Source: JABDKH01 sp963768565
Lineage (GTDB): Bacteria > Bacteroidota > Rhodothermia > Rhodothermales > JABDKH01
NCBI GenBank assembly: GCA_963768565.1
Contig: CAVYIO010000036.1
Span: forward strand, 1 to 64,000
Direction: 5' to 3'
DNA length: 64,000 nt
The position numbers and the translations under genes are program-made. Below the pieces are notes generated by a model. The model worked only from the letters and a program-made list of their open reading frames with translations, was not told where the DNA came from and did no database searches. This document shows positions 45,019 through 53,875 of the stretch, in pieces (within the stretch, counting starts at the first letter, position 1; the number at the start of each line of letters is the position of its first letter).

Positions 45019-46629
45019 ATGGAAACAGACGTACCCGGCGTGGACGTGAAGCGTCTTCACCCGATGACGCTGATCCAGCGAGTCATCCTCAGCCTTCCCG
45101 GATTCGTCATTCTGCTGCTGCCGGTTGTGCGTTCGCCGTCGACGACAAGCTGGTTTAACCTGGGGTTCGCCGTTCTGTACGGATTGATCACGCTCCCCCT
45201 CATCTTCCTGCAGTATCAGCGGTTTCGGTACTGGATCACTCCAAAGGAGCTGGTGATTCACAGCGGTGTGCTGACGAGGCGACGCCGGAATATTCCTGTC
45301 GATCGAATCCAGAACATCGAAATAGAAAGGAAGCTCATCCCCCGTCTGCTTGGCACGGCGCGCGTAAAAGTCGTTACGGCGGGTAGCGATTCGGCCGAGG
45401 GCGTGCTCGAATACGTTTCGGTGCCCGAGGCAAATCGTATTCGGGAGGCCATTCGGATCCTCCAGCTACACGTGCAGCACGACGACCCGGGCGAGATTGC
45501 CGTCCTCGATTCTTCGGTGTCACCACCTGTCGCCACGCCCGACGTACAGCTGCTGATCCGCCTGACGCTTGAACGGGTTCTTCTGTCGGGAGTCTTCCGG
45601 TTTTCCCTGCTCTACATCGCCATCATCTTCTCGGCACTGCAGTTCTTTGAACCGGACCCGGAGGTGCTCGTCGACTTCTTGACACGAGGTCGCTTCGGGG
45701 AGTGGACGGCAATGGTTATTCAGTCTCCGTGGATGGCAGCGCTAGGCGGCATCGTCGCTGCTGCGCTGCTGTCGTGGGTCAGCGGCATACTTGTCAACCT
45801 GAACAAGTTCTACGGCTTTCGCTTGAGCCTGGAAGGCAACCGGCTTCACAAGAAACATGGCCTGCTAACGATCGCCGAGGGAACGATCCCCCTCAAGAAG
45901 ATCCAGACGCTGATCTATCGGACGAATCCGTTGATGAGCCGGTTTGGCTGGCGAACTCTGGAGCTGCAAACCATGGGACTGAATGTCCGCGAGCATGGAC
46001 ACCAGGTGGCTGTCCCGTTCGCAAAAGCCGCTGAGATCCGACCGATCGAAAAGCTGATCTTCCCGGTCGTGTGGCCCGAGACGCTGCTGCCGGTATCACG
46101 ACTCACGATCCGACGGATGTCGATACGATACGGCTTCGTGCTGGCGGCGATTGCGACGACCGTCTCGTTCTGGTGGCAGCCGGCGATCTGGGCATTCACG
46201 CTGATTCCGCTGATCATCGCCTGGGCCTATCTCCAGTACAGGCATCACGGATATGCCGCCTCCGATCATGCGCTCGTGATTCGGCGCGGTTTCATCCGGC
46301 GGATGATGTGGTACATCCCGATCGAGAAATTCCACGTGTTCTACGTGACGCAATCTCTCTTCCAGCGACGCCTTAATCTGAAGACGTTTTATGTGGACAC
46401 CGCCGGGGCATCCGCCATGCACTTCCCGATGATTGTTGATCTACCCGCCGACCAGGCGGACCTGCTTCTCCGGCAGCTGTTCGACGTCTACCAGAAGTCT
46501 GGCCGCGCCGATGGATCGTCTACTCAGCCGCCGGTACCGACTGGCGCACGCAACACAGACCCAGATACAGAACGACCGGGACCGTCTTCCTCATTGCCGG
46601 ACCCTGGAGATCGAGGGCTGTCCAGCTGA
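45019..46629 (+). CDS. Multi-bPH2-domain membrane protein (YdbT-like)
   Basis: A 536-residue membrane protein with three bPH2 repeats, each after a pair of transmembrane helices. Repeat 1: YQRFRYWITPKELVIHSGVL, RRNIPVDRIQNIEIERKLIP. Repeat 2: FYGFRLSLEGNRLHKKHGLL, PLKKIQTLIYRTNPLMSRFG, LELQTMGLN. Repeat 3: HHGYAASDHALVIRRGFIRR, YIPIEKFHVFYVTQSLFQRR, FYVDTAGAS. The last ~45 residues (from SGRADGSSTQPPVPTG) are a polar tail. That tail overlaps the convergent YaaW-like gene by 110 bases. It follows the YdbS-like gene by 13 bases. The pair is inferred to act together at the membrane. Confidence 0.9.
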   Translation: METDVPGVDVKRLHPMTLIQRVILSLPGFVILLLPVVRSPSTTSWFNLGFAVLYGLITLPLIFLQYQRFRYWITPKELVIHSGVLTRRRRNIPVDRIQNIEIERKLIPRLLGTARVKVVTAGSDSAEGVLEYVSVPEANRIREAIRILQLHVQHDDPGEIAVLDSSVSPPVATPDVQLLIRLTLERVLLSGVFRFSLLYIAIIFSALQFFEPDPEVLVDFLTRGRFGEWTAMVIQSPWMAALGGIVAAALLSWVSGILVNLNKFYGFRLSLEGNRLHKKHGLLTIAEGTIPLKKIQTLIYRTNPLMSRFGWRTLELQTMGLNVREHGHQVAVPFAKAAEIRPIEKLIFPVVWPETLLPVSRLTIRRMSIRYGFVLAAIATTVSFWWQPAIWAFTLIPLIIAWAYLQYRHHGYAASDHALVIRRGFIRRMMWYIPIEKFHVFYVTQSLFQRRLNLKTFYVDTAGASAMHFPMIVDLPADQADLLLRQLFDVYQKSGRADGSSTQPPVPTGARNTDPDTERPGPSSSLPDPGDRGLSS

Positions 46630-47272
46630 CCGATGCTGTCCAGGCGGCTGGACCTACCCACTTCAGCCACCACGGAAATCGGCCGGCAACCCAGAGGAAG
46701 ATCTTCTGCGCCGCCTGCTCGCCCAGAAACTTTGCGATCGTCGCGAGCACGACACGCTTGATCAGGCCCTCGACAATCACGGCACTGAACGCCTCGATCA
46801 TGACGGGCAGCGCGAACACACCGGCGGAGCGCATCAGAAACGCCGTGGCCTTCTCCTTCTCCACTCCGAGGTCCTCGAGCATTCGTTGCTGCTCGTCGGC
46901 CGAGAGATCGGCAAACTGACTCGTCGCATACTGCTGCACCAGGTCAATCATGACCTCTCGATCCGTCCCGAGCCGGTCGGGTCGCACCTTCAGCGTGTGG
47001 GCGACGTCGCGAAGGATCTCCCGCAAACTCACGCCGGGATCGCGGCCTGTGACGTAGCGCATCAAGTAGGCGATATCGGAACTCCCGAGATACCGGATTT
47101 CCCGTTCAAGCTTCTCCACCACCTGCGCCCGGTCTTCTTCCGACCCCGACGCCTCAAACGCACGGATGCGTCGGTCCACCTCGGCATCATCGGTGAAATT
47201 GACCCAGTTCTTCATGAGAGCCGCGACAAAGTCGTAGTCGGCCACTTCCAGCGAGTTGAGTATTTCTTTCAT
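46520..47272 (-). CDS. YaaW/UPF0174-like protein
   Basis: A 250-residue protein similar in layout to E. coli YaaW (UPF0174), function unknown. The soluble N-terminal half reads EVADYDFVAALMKNWVNFTD, KLEREIRYLGSSDIAYLMRY, VSLREILRDVAHTLKVRPDR and QYATSQFADLSADEQQRMLE. The hydrophobic C-terminal half follows (GVFALPVMIEAFSAVIVEGL, IKRVVLATIAKFLG, KWVGPAAWTASVSW), ending in RKTVPVVLYLGLCCVRQ, the YaaW-like end. Start ATG 47272. Its 3' end overlaps the bPH2 gene by 110 bases. Moderate confidence, as assignment rests on domain order and the C-terminal motif. Confidence 0.7.
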   Translation of the reverse strand: MKEILNSLEVADYDFVAALMKNWVNFTDDAEVDRRIRAFEASGSEEDRAQVVEKLEREIRYLGSSDIAYLMRYVTGRDPGVSLREILRDVAHTLKVRPDRLGTDREVMIDLVQQYATSQFADLSADEQQRMLEDLGVEKEKATAFLMRSAGVFALPVMIEAFSAVIVEGLIKRVVLATIAKFLGEQAAQKIFLWVAGRFPWWLKWVGPAAWTASVSWTALDLQGPAMRKTVPVVLYLGLCCVRQSVPAAE

Positions 47273-47471
47273 GGTAGCATCAGGTTACCGGAACGGGTAC
47301 GGACGGACAATCCCGGTTGTTACGATACCCGCGAAGCCCACAGTGTAACTCACCAAATGAGACATTATTGTCACATTCACCGTTCCTTCGGCGGACCCTC
47401 GATTATATTTGACGGCCCTCCCCGACGCATCGTCGGGATGGCAGTCGAAACCCTGCGAATCCGTTCAGTCC

Positions 47472-49040
47472 ATGGCCGATTACCGAGCAAGCGGAATTCT
47501 CCTCCACGTCACTTCTCTTCCGGGCCGTTACGGAATTGGTGACTTCGGACCCGCGGCCTACGAGTTCGCTGATTTCCTTGTCCGCGCCGACCAGAAGCTC
47601 TGGCAATTGCTTCCGCTTGTACCCGTGGGCCACGGATATTCTCCGTACTCCAGCCCGTCGACTTTTGCCATCAATCCGCTTCTTATCAGCCCCGACCTGC
47701 TGCTGGAGAACGGCCTGCTTGAGGATCGCGACCTTGACCCTCTTCCGTTGTTGCCCACATCACAGGTCGACTTCGCAGCGGTGATCTCGTACAAGTCGCG
47801 TTTGCTTCGCGCGGCGCATGCTCGTTTCGAGGCGGCGGACCCGGCGGAGATGCGCGACACCTTCAGCGCGTTTTGCGCGCGGGAGTCCGGCTGGCTTAAC
47901 GACTACGCGCTGTTCATGGCAATTCGAGCCCGGTTCGACGACGTTCCGTGGACAGAGTGGCCGGAGGAATTGCGCGACCGCGATGCGAAAGCATTGAGGA
48001 ACGCGTCGGATGAGCTGGCGGACGAGGTTGAGCAGCACCGTTTCTGGCAGTTCATTGCCTCCGACCAGTGGTCCCGACTTCGCGGCTACTGCAACGACCG
48101 CGATATCCGGGTGGTGGGTGACATCCCGATATACGTTGCTCATGACAGTGCGGACGTGTGGGCGCATCCGGATCTGTTTCAGTTGGATGCTGATGGTGAG
48201 CCGACGGTCGTGGCGGGGGTACCTCCCGACTACTTCAGCAAGACGGGCCAACGATGGGGTAACCCGATTTATCGCTGGGACGTCATGGAGGAGCGCGGGT
48301 ACGAATGGTGGACGCGCCGTCTTCAATCTGTCCTTCAGCAGGTTGACGTTGTGCGCCTGGACCACTTTCGAGGTTTCGAGGCGTACTGGGAGGTGCCGGC
48401 CACCGAGCCTACCGCAATCAAAGGCAGGTGGGCCAAAGGTCCGGGGCCACTTCTGTTTGAGACACTAAGACACCGCCTCGGCTCCATGCCGATCATCGCC
48501 GAGGATCTGGGCTTGATCACGCAGGAAGTGGTGGAACTCATGCAGCGATACGGTTTCCCGGGAATGGCCGTATTGCAATTTGCGTTCGACAACGACGCGG
48601 ACGACAAATTCCTTCCGCACAATTTCCATCGGAATCTTGTGGCCTACTCGGGCACGCATGACAACGACACGGTTCACGGTTGGTACCAGAGCGACTTGAG
48701 CACTCAGGACGCTCAGCAGGTCGCGCAGGCGCGTCGGTTTTGCCGCGATTATCTGAACGTTGCGACAGGCAATGAACACGACCTGCACTGGCGGTTCATA
48801 CGAGCGCTGGCCATTTCCGTAGCCGACTCGGTAGTCTTCCCGCTGCAGGACGTACTCGGGCTCGGAACCGAAGCCAGAATGAATGTCCCCGGAGAAGCGA
48901 CCGGTAACTGGTCGTGGCGATTCGAACCGGACGCATTGACCGACGTGGTGGCAGAAACACTCCGGCGGATTACCGTGAACTGCGGCAGAGGTCGGTCGGC
49001 AGAGACGCGGGCGGCCGGGCCGGGTGGTACCGAGTCGTAG
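47472..49040 (+). CDS. malQ: 4-alpha-glucanotransferase (amylomaltase)
   Basis: GH77 enzyme that transfers glucan segments in glycogen/maltodextrin metabolism. The ATG at 47472 starts MADYRASGILLHVTSLPGRY. Next come GIGDFGPAAYEFADFLVRAD, WQLLPLVPVGHGYSPYSSPS, VVGDIPIYVAHDSADVWAHP and GVPPDYFSKTGQRWGNPIYR. The nucleophile Asp is in VVRLDHFRGFEAYWEVPATE, the acid/base Glu in IIAEDLGLITQEV, and the transition-state Asp in YSGTHDNDTVHGWYQ. About 522 residues, normal. It converges with glgX (41-base spacer). With glgX and glgB it forms a glycogen-remodelling cluster. Confidence 0.96.
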   Translation: MADYRASGILLHVTSLPGRYGIGDFGPAAYEFADFLVRADQKLWQLLPLVPVGHGYSPYSSPSTFAINPLLISPDLLLENGLLEDRDLDPLPLLPTSQVDFAAVISYKSRLLRAAHARFEAADPAEMRDTFSAFCARESGWLNDYALFMAIRARFDDVPWTEWPEELRDRDAKALRNASDELADEVEQHRFWQFIASDQWSRLRGYCNDRDIRVVGDIPIYVAHDSADVWAHPDLFQLDADGEPTVVAGVPPDYFSKTGQRWGNPIYRWDVMEERGYEWWTRRLQSVLQQVDVVRLDHFRGFEAYWEVPATEPTAIKGRWAKGPGPLLFETLRHRLGSMPIIAEDLGLITQEVVELMQRYGFPGMAVLQFAFDNDADDKFLPHNFHRNLVAYSGTHDNDTVHGWYQSDLSTQDAQQVAQARRFCRDYLNVATGNEHDLHWRFIRALAISVADSVVFPLQDVLGLGTEARMNVPGEATGNWSWRFEPDALTDVVAETLRRITVNCGRGRSAETRAAGPGGTES

Positions 49041-49081
49041 CGTTAGCCAGCGACGCGGCAGTCGGCAACACGACGCGCACC

Positions 49082-51247
49082 CTACTTGTTCGGCACCGAC
49101 GTAAGGATCGTCATCAGGTGCGACTTCAAGGCGACCTTATCGCTGGGGCCGTAGGATTTCTTCGAAACCGATTTCCGAGCACCCTCTATCACCGTCCAGA
49201 CAGCCGGAAAACCCGCGTGGTCCTTGGGCAACGCAAAATCGACGGAATGCGCTTCTGAATTGAACAGGATCAAGAACGTCTCATCATGGACCATCCGTCC
49301 GCGAGTGTCCACGTCGAGAATCTTGTCACCGCGCAGTAGCATCCCGAACGCGTTCACGTCGTGGTCGGACCAGTCCCCCTCCTCCATTTCGCGACCGTCC
49401 GGATGCCACCAGAGAATGTCTTTGGCTCCCGACTCGTCCGGAATTCCCGTCAGAAACTTGCGACGCCGGAAGCTCGGATGCGCCCGTCGAAACGCGGTTA
49501 GCTCTTTCACGAACTCCAGAAACTGCTGCTCGCGCTCGTCAAGGTCCCAGTGATACCAGTTTATCTCATTGTCCTGGCAGTAGGAATTGCTATTACCCTG
49601 CTTCGTGCCCGACAACTCATCGCCCCCGAATAACATGGGCACACCCTGTGACACAAAAAGCGTCGCAAGCAGACTGCGTTTGACGGCCTCGCGTCGGGCA
49701 AGAATCCGCTTGTTTGTCGTCGGACCCTCCTCACCGAAATTCTGGCTGTAATTCGGTTCGTGACCGTCGCGATTCTCCTCAAGGTTGTCCCAGTTGTTCT
49801 TCTGCTCGTAGCTGACAAGATCCTCAAGGGAGAAGCCGTCGTGAGCGGTCACGAAGTTGATCGAGGCGGCCGGTTTCCTGCCCGACAATTCGTAGAGATC
49901 ACTAGATCCCGCAATGCGCGATGCGAACTCTCCCGTCACGCCGGGATCCGTGCGCCAGAAACGCCGGACGGCATCCCGGTACTTCCCGTTCCACTCGGTC
50001 CACTGCCACGGGAACGATCCCACCTGGTAGCCTCCCGGTCCAACATCCCACGGTTCTGCAATCAGTTTCACCTGACTCAGGATCGGATCTTGCTGAATCA
50101 CCTGGAAGAATGCGGACAGCATATTGATCTCATACAGATCTCGCGCGAGCGAGGCCGCAAGGTCGAAGCGGAACCCGTCCACTCTCATTTCCTGCACCCA
50201 GTAGCGCAGGCTGTCCATGATCATCTGCAGGACGTGGGGATTGCCGGCGTTGAGTGTGTTACCCGTGCCCGTGTAGTCGATCAGGTAGCGGCGATTCTCA
50301 GGATTCGTCTTGTAGTAGGCTTTGTTGTCGATACCTCGCCACGAAAGCGTCGGGCCCATCCGATTGCCTTCACCCGTGTGATTGTAGACAACGTCAATGA
50401 TCACCTCCAGTCCCGCTTCGTGCAGGGCGCGCACCATCATCTTGAACTCTCTCACGGCGCCGCTAGACCACTCGTTGCCCGAATACTCAGGCTCGGGTGA
50501 GAAATAGGACAGCGTGTTGTATCCCCAGTAATTCTTGAGACCGGATCGAACCAACCCGTGTTCGGAAACCTTGGCGTGCACCGGCAACAGTTGCACGGTC
50601 GTTACTCCCAGCTTCCGTAGATGCTCAACAACCGGCTCAGCCGTCATCCCCAGATACGTTCCGCGAAGCTCCGGCGGCACGTCAGGATGCAGCTTCGTCA
50701 ATCCCTTGACGTGGGTCTCGTAGATGATTGTCTCTTCCCACGGAATCTTAGGCGGCTGATCGGAAGCCCAGTGGAAACTCGGATCAATGACGGCGCCGAG
50801 TGGTGCGAACGGCGCACTGTCCACGGTGCTGAACGACAGATCCTCATCGGGATGATCGAGCAAATGACCATACAGACTGTCGTGCCAACGCAGCGGACGA
50901 CCAATGGCCTTCGCATAGGGATCGAGCAACACCTTGTGCTCATTGTATCGGTGGCCTTCGTGGGGCTCGTACGGTCCTGCAACCCGGTACCCGTAGAGTT
51001 GACCGGGACGCAGATGCGGGATGTAGCAATGCCAGATGGGGCCGGTCTGCTCGACCAGGAGCACGGTCTCCGACGCCGACTCGTCATCGGGATGATCGAA
51101 GAGGGCGAGTTCTACCCGATCCGCATGCGATGCGTACAGCGCAAAATTAACGCCGAGACCATCCCATGTCGCTCCGAGCGGATATGGCTTGCCCGGTCGC
51201 ACACGACTGCGTCCGGGGGTTCTGGCTTGTTCGGCTACTTCGTCCAT
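49082..51247 (-). CDS. glgX: Glycogen debranching enzyme GlgX
   Basis: Isoamylase-type GH13 enzyme cleaving alpha-1,6 branches. The CBM48-type N-domain reads GKPYPLGATWDGLGVNFALY and YGYRVAGPYEPHEGHRYNEH, with LLDPYAKAIG. Catalytic regions are EVIIDVVYNHTGEGNRMGPT, GFRFDLAASLARD (nucleophile Asp), KLIAEPWDVGPGGYQVGSFP (acid/base Glu) and NFVTAHDGFSLEDLVSYEQK (Asp). GGDELSGTKQGNSNSYCQDN and INWYHWD are GlgX-typical. 721 residues, normal. The GlgX start is divergent from glgB with a 189-base spacer; the gene converges with malQ. Intact. Confidence 0.97.
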   Translation of the reverse strand: MDEVAEQARTPGRSRVRPGKPYPLGATWDGLGVNFALYASHADRVELALFDHPDDESASETVLLVEQTGPIWHCYIPHLRPGQLYGYRVAGPYEPHEGHRYNEHKVLLDPYAKAIGRPLRWHDSLYGHLLDHPDEDLSFSTVDSAPFAPLGAVIDPSFHWASDQPPKIPWEETIIYETHVKGLTKLHPDVPPELRGTYLGMTAEPVVEHLRKLGVTTVQLLPVHAKVSEHGLVRSGLKNYWGYNTLSYFSPEPEYSGNEWSSGAVREFKMMVRALHEAGLEVIIDVVYNHTGEGNRMGPTLSWRGIDNKAYYKTNPENRRYLIDYTGTGNTLNAGNPHVLQMIMDSLRYWVQEMRVDGFRFDLAASLARDLYEINMLSAFFQVIQQDPILSQVKLIAEPWDVGPGGYQVGSFPWQWTEWNGKYRDAVRRFWRTDPGVTGEFASRIAGSSDLYELSGRKPAASINFVTAHDGFSLEDLVSYEQKNNWDNLEENRDGHEPNYSQNFGEEGPTTNKRILARREAVKRSLLATLFVSQGVPMLFGGDELSGTKQGNSNSYCQDNEINWYHWDLDEREQQFLEFVKELTAFRRAHPSFRRRKFLTGIPDESGAKDILWWHPDGREMEEGDWSDHDVNAFGMLLRGDKILDVDTRGRMVHDETFLILFNSEAHSVDFALPKDHAGFPAVWTVIEGARKSVSKKSYGPSDKVALKSHLMTILTSVPNK

Positions 51248-51436
51248 TCAGCACACGATCTGGCGGGATCCTGGTCGCGATGGTGCACGCACATTACGAA
51301 TGCGCACACTATGAGAGAATCGGTTAACTCTTGCGAAATAAAATAGTTTACGATCAGATCGTGGCCGATCTTTGTCCACAGCGGTTTACTGCTTCATCCG
51401 CATTCAAGATATTGAGTAGCATCATCCCCTCACGTC
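51248..51436. promoter_or_regulatory. Divergent glgX/glgB intergenic promoter region
   Basis: The 189 bases between the divergent glgX and glgB starts must carry promoters for both. The middle is AT-richer than the flanks (CGAAATAAAATAGTTTACGA near 51335-51355). No operator could be identified with confidence. Confidence 0.5.
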
Positions 51437-53329
51437 ATGAATAGCGATATGCCCTGGATATCGAAGAAGGACTCTCAACTCTGGGAAGAAGGCAAGCACT
51501 ACTCCAGTTATGACAAGCTTGGTGCCCACGCAAACCGCCAGGGCACCTGGTTCGCCGTCTGGGCTCCGTATGCGGATCACGTATCCGTGATCGGTGACTT
51601 CAATGACTGGGATGAAGACGCCCACCCGATGAAGAAGACGGGCGGAGGTCTTTCGGGTCTGTGGGAAGTGTACGTCCGCGGCTGCAAAACAGGAGCGCAC
51701 TACAAATTTCGAATCCGTCGTGGAGCCTATGTGACGGACAAGTCGGATCCGTACGGCTTCGCGATCGAGCCGCCCGTCGAGGGAGGCAGTTCAATTGAAG
51801 GACTTTCCAGTCGTGTGGTCGACCTCGACTACGAGTGGACTGATCATGACTGGATGGAATCGCGGAAAGGTCCGGCGAGTCTCAATGCACCGGTCTCCAT
51901 CTACGAGGTTCACATTGGTTCGTGGATCCGCACGAAAGACGGTTGGTCTCTCAACTACCGTGAACTGGCGAAGCCGCTTGCCGACCACGTAAAGGACTTC
52001 GGGTTCACTCACGTCGAGTTCATGCCCGTCGCCGAGCATCCATACTATGGTTCGTGGGGTTATCAGATCGTCGGCTACTATGCCACGACCCATCGCTACG
52101 GCACGCCGGAAGACTTCATGTATCTGGTTGACTACCTGCACAACGAAGGCATCGGCGTGCTGCTGGATTGGGTGCCGGCGCACTTTGCAGCCGATCCGCA
52201 GGGACTCGTCTTTTTCGATGGACATACCACGTACGAGTACTCCGACCCGCTGATGCGCTACCACCCCGACTGGGGTACGTACGTATTCGACTACGGCATG
52301 CCGGGCGTCCGAAATTTCCTGATCTCTAACGCCGCATTCTGGTTGGACAAATACCACATCGACGGACTGCGCGTCGACGCCGTCGCATCCATGCTGTATC
52401 GAGACTATTCACGAGAAGACTGGCGTCCGAACAAGTATGGCGGCCGCGAAAATCTCGAAGCGATTTCGTTGCTGCAGGAGACGAACGCGGTTGTGTACAA
52501 GCGCTTCGACAACGTGCTGATGATCGCGGAGGAGTCGACGGCATGGCCCGGCGTTTCCGCGCCCACGTACAACGGTGGACTTGGATTTCTTTTCAAGTGG
52601 AACATGGGCTGGATGCACGATACGCTCGAGTACATGACGAAGGATCCGATTCACCGTCAGTATCACCACAACGACCTGACATTCCCGCTGATCTACGCGT
52701 TCTCCGAGAACTTCCTTCTTCCGCTTTCTCACGATGAAGTGGTCCACGGCAAAGGCTCGCTCTGGTCCAAAATGCCGGGAGATGACTGGCAGAAGGCGGC
52801 CAATCTTCGCCTCCTCTACGGTCACATGTTCGGGCATCCGGGCAAGAAGCTGCTGTTCATGGGCTCAGAACTCGGACAATACGGAGAGTGGAATCACGAC
52901 GGCCAGGTCGAATGGGAGCTACTCAAGACCCATCTCCACGCGGGAATCGCGGACTGGGTTCGCGCGCTCAATAAATTGTATCGAAACCACCCGGCACTCT
53001 GGAACGACGCCCCCGGAGGATTTGAGTGGATTGATTTCCAGGATGCAGGGGCGAGCGTGGTAAGCTACGTGCGCTCCAGCGAAGATCGGACGATTGTGTT
53101 TCTGTTCAACTTCACGCCGGTACCGAGGCCCGACTATCGGATCGGCTTACCGAAGAAGGGACCGTGGAAAGTCGTTTTGAACAGCGACCGGACGAGCTTC
53201 GGAGGCTCCGGCTATGGACCGAAAGGGACTCTTGCCACCGAAAAGAAGAAGTGGCACAACCATCCCGTATCGGTCGAGGTGGATGTTCCGCCGCTGGGCG
53301 TGCTGGTTCTCGACCACGTCACGGACTAG
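51437..53329 (+). CDS. glgB: 1,4-alpha-glucan branching enzyme
   Basis: GH13 enzyme adding alpha-1,6 branches to glycogen. The short (single CBM48) form: WFAVWAPYADHVSVIGDFND, HYKFRIRRGAYVTDKSDPYG, then SIYEVHIGSWIRTKDG and FTHVEFMPVAEHPYYGSWGY. Catalytic sites are HIDGLRVDAVASMLYRDYSR (nucleophile Asp), LMIAEESTAWPGVSAPTYNG (Glu) and LLPLSHDEVVHGKGSLWSKM (Asp). KLLFMGSELGQYGEWNHDGQ and the C-terminal beta-domain (GPWKVVLNSDRTSFGGSGYG) follow. 630 residues. It faces away from glgX; no glgA or glgC is in the window, so synthesis genes lie elsewhere. Confidence 0.97.
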   Translation: MNSDMPWISKKDSQLWEEGKHYSSYDKLGAHANRQGTWFAVWAPYADHVSVIGDFNDWDEDAHPMKKTGGGLSGLWEVYVRGCKTGAHYKFRIRRGAYVTDKSDPYGFAIEPPVEGGSSIEGLSSRVVDLDYEWTDHDWMESRKGPASLNAPVSIYEVHIGSWIRTKDGWSLNYRELAKPLADHVKDFGFTHVEFMPVAEHPYYGSWGYQIVGYYATTHRYGTPEDFMYLVDYLHNEGIGVLLDWVPAHFAADPQGLVFFDGHTTYEYSDPLMRYHPDWGTYVFDYGMPGVRNFLISNAAFWLDKYHIDGLRVDAVASMLYRDYSREDWRPNKYGGRENLEAISLLQETNAVVYKRFDNVLMIAEESTAWPGVSAPTYNGGLGFLFKWNMGWMHDTLEYMTKDPIHRQYHHNDLTFPLIYAFSENFLLPLSHDEVVHGKGSLWSKMPGDDWQKAANLRLLYGHMFGHPGKKLLFMGSELGQYGEWNHDGQVEWELLKTHLHAGIADWVRALNKLYRNHPALWNDAPGGFEWIDFQDAGASVVSYVRSSEDRTIVFLFNFTPVPRPDYRIGLPKKGPWKVVLNSDRTSFGGSGYGPKGTLATEKKKWHNHPVSVEVDVPPLGVLVLDHVTD

Positions 53330-53406
53330 CGCTTTTCCACGATCCGGCGAGGCTGCGAGGCTGCGATCAGGGAAGACGTATCACGCCGCGACCATGATCT
53401 GCTGAC

Positions 53407-53850
53407 TCAACGTGAGTCGTCGCCGTCGAGTTCGCCGCTGAGCGTGACAACCAGCTTGCGTCGCCCACCCCGGTTTCGGTGCTCGCAGAGGTAGATCCCC
53501 TGCCACGTGCCGAGCACGAGACGCCCATCCCGCAAAGGCACTGTAAGCCCGCTGCCCATCAACGACGCCTTGATGTGTGCGGGCATGTCGTCCGGACCTT
53601 CGATCGTGTGCTCGAAGTACGGTGTGCCATCGGGGACGGTCTGATTGAAGAACGCCTCGAAGTCGACACGCACGTCGCTGCTTGCATTCTCGTTCAGCGT
53701 AAGGGACGCCGACGTATGCAGGATGAAAATGTGGGCGAGACCCACGCGAAAACTGGACAGGTCGGTGAGGCCGCGAACGATCTCGCTGGTGACAAGATGA
53801 AAGCCACGGGGTCTTTCCTGAAGCAGGATTTCGTACTGTCTCCAACTCAT
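53407..53850 (-). CDS. YjbQ/UPF0047 family protein
   Basis: A member of the YjbQ (UPF0047, secondary thiamine-phosphate synthase-like) family; the biological role is uncertain. 147 residues from the ATG at 53850: RGFHLVTSEIVRGLTDLSSF, VGLAHIFILHTSASLTLNEN, DGTPYFEHTIEGPDDMPAHI, KASLMGSGLTVPLRDGRLVL, GTWQGIYLCEHRNRGGRRKL. The LHTSA, EGPDDMPAHIK and GTWQGIYLCEHR stretches are the family signatures, with conserved His residues forming a likely metal site. The gene is 25 bases after the EEP gene on the same strand; a small AGGTGC/GCACCT hairpin sits at 53861-53877 between them. Confidence 0.92.
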   Translation of the reverse strand: MSWRQYEILLQERPRGFHLVTSEIVRGLTDLSSFRVGLAHIFILHTSASLTLNENASSDVRVDFEAFFNQTVPDGTPYFEHTIEGPDDMPAHIKASLMGSGLTVPLRDGRLVLGTWQGIYLCEHRNRGGRRKLVVTLSGELDGDDSR

Positions 53851-53875
53851 TCGGCATCGCAGGTGCTTTCGGCAC

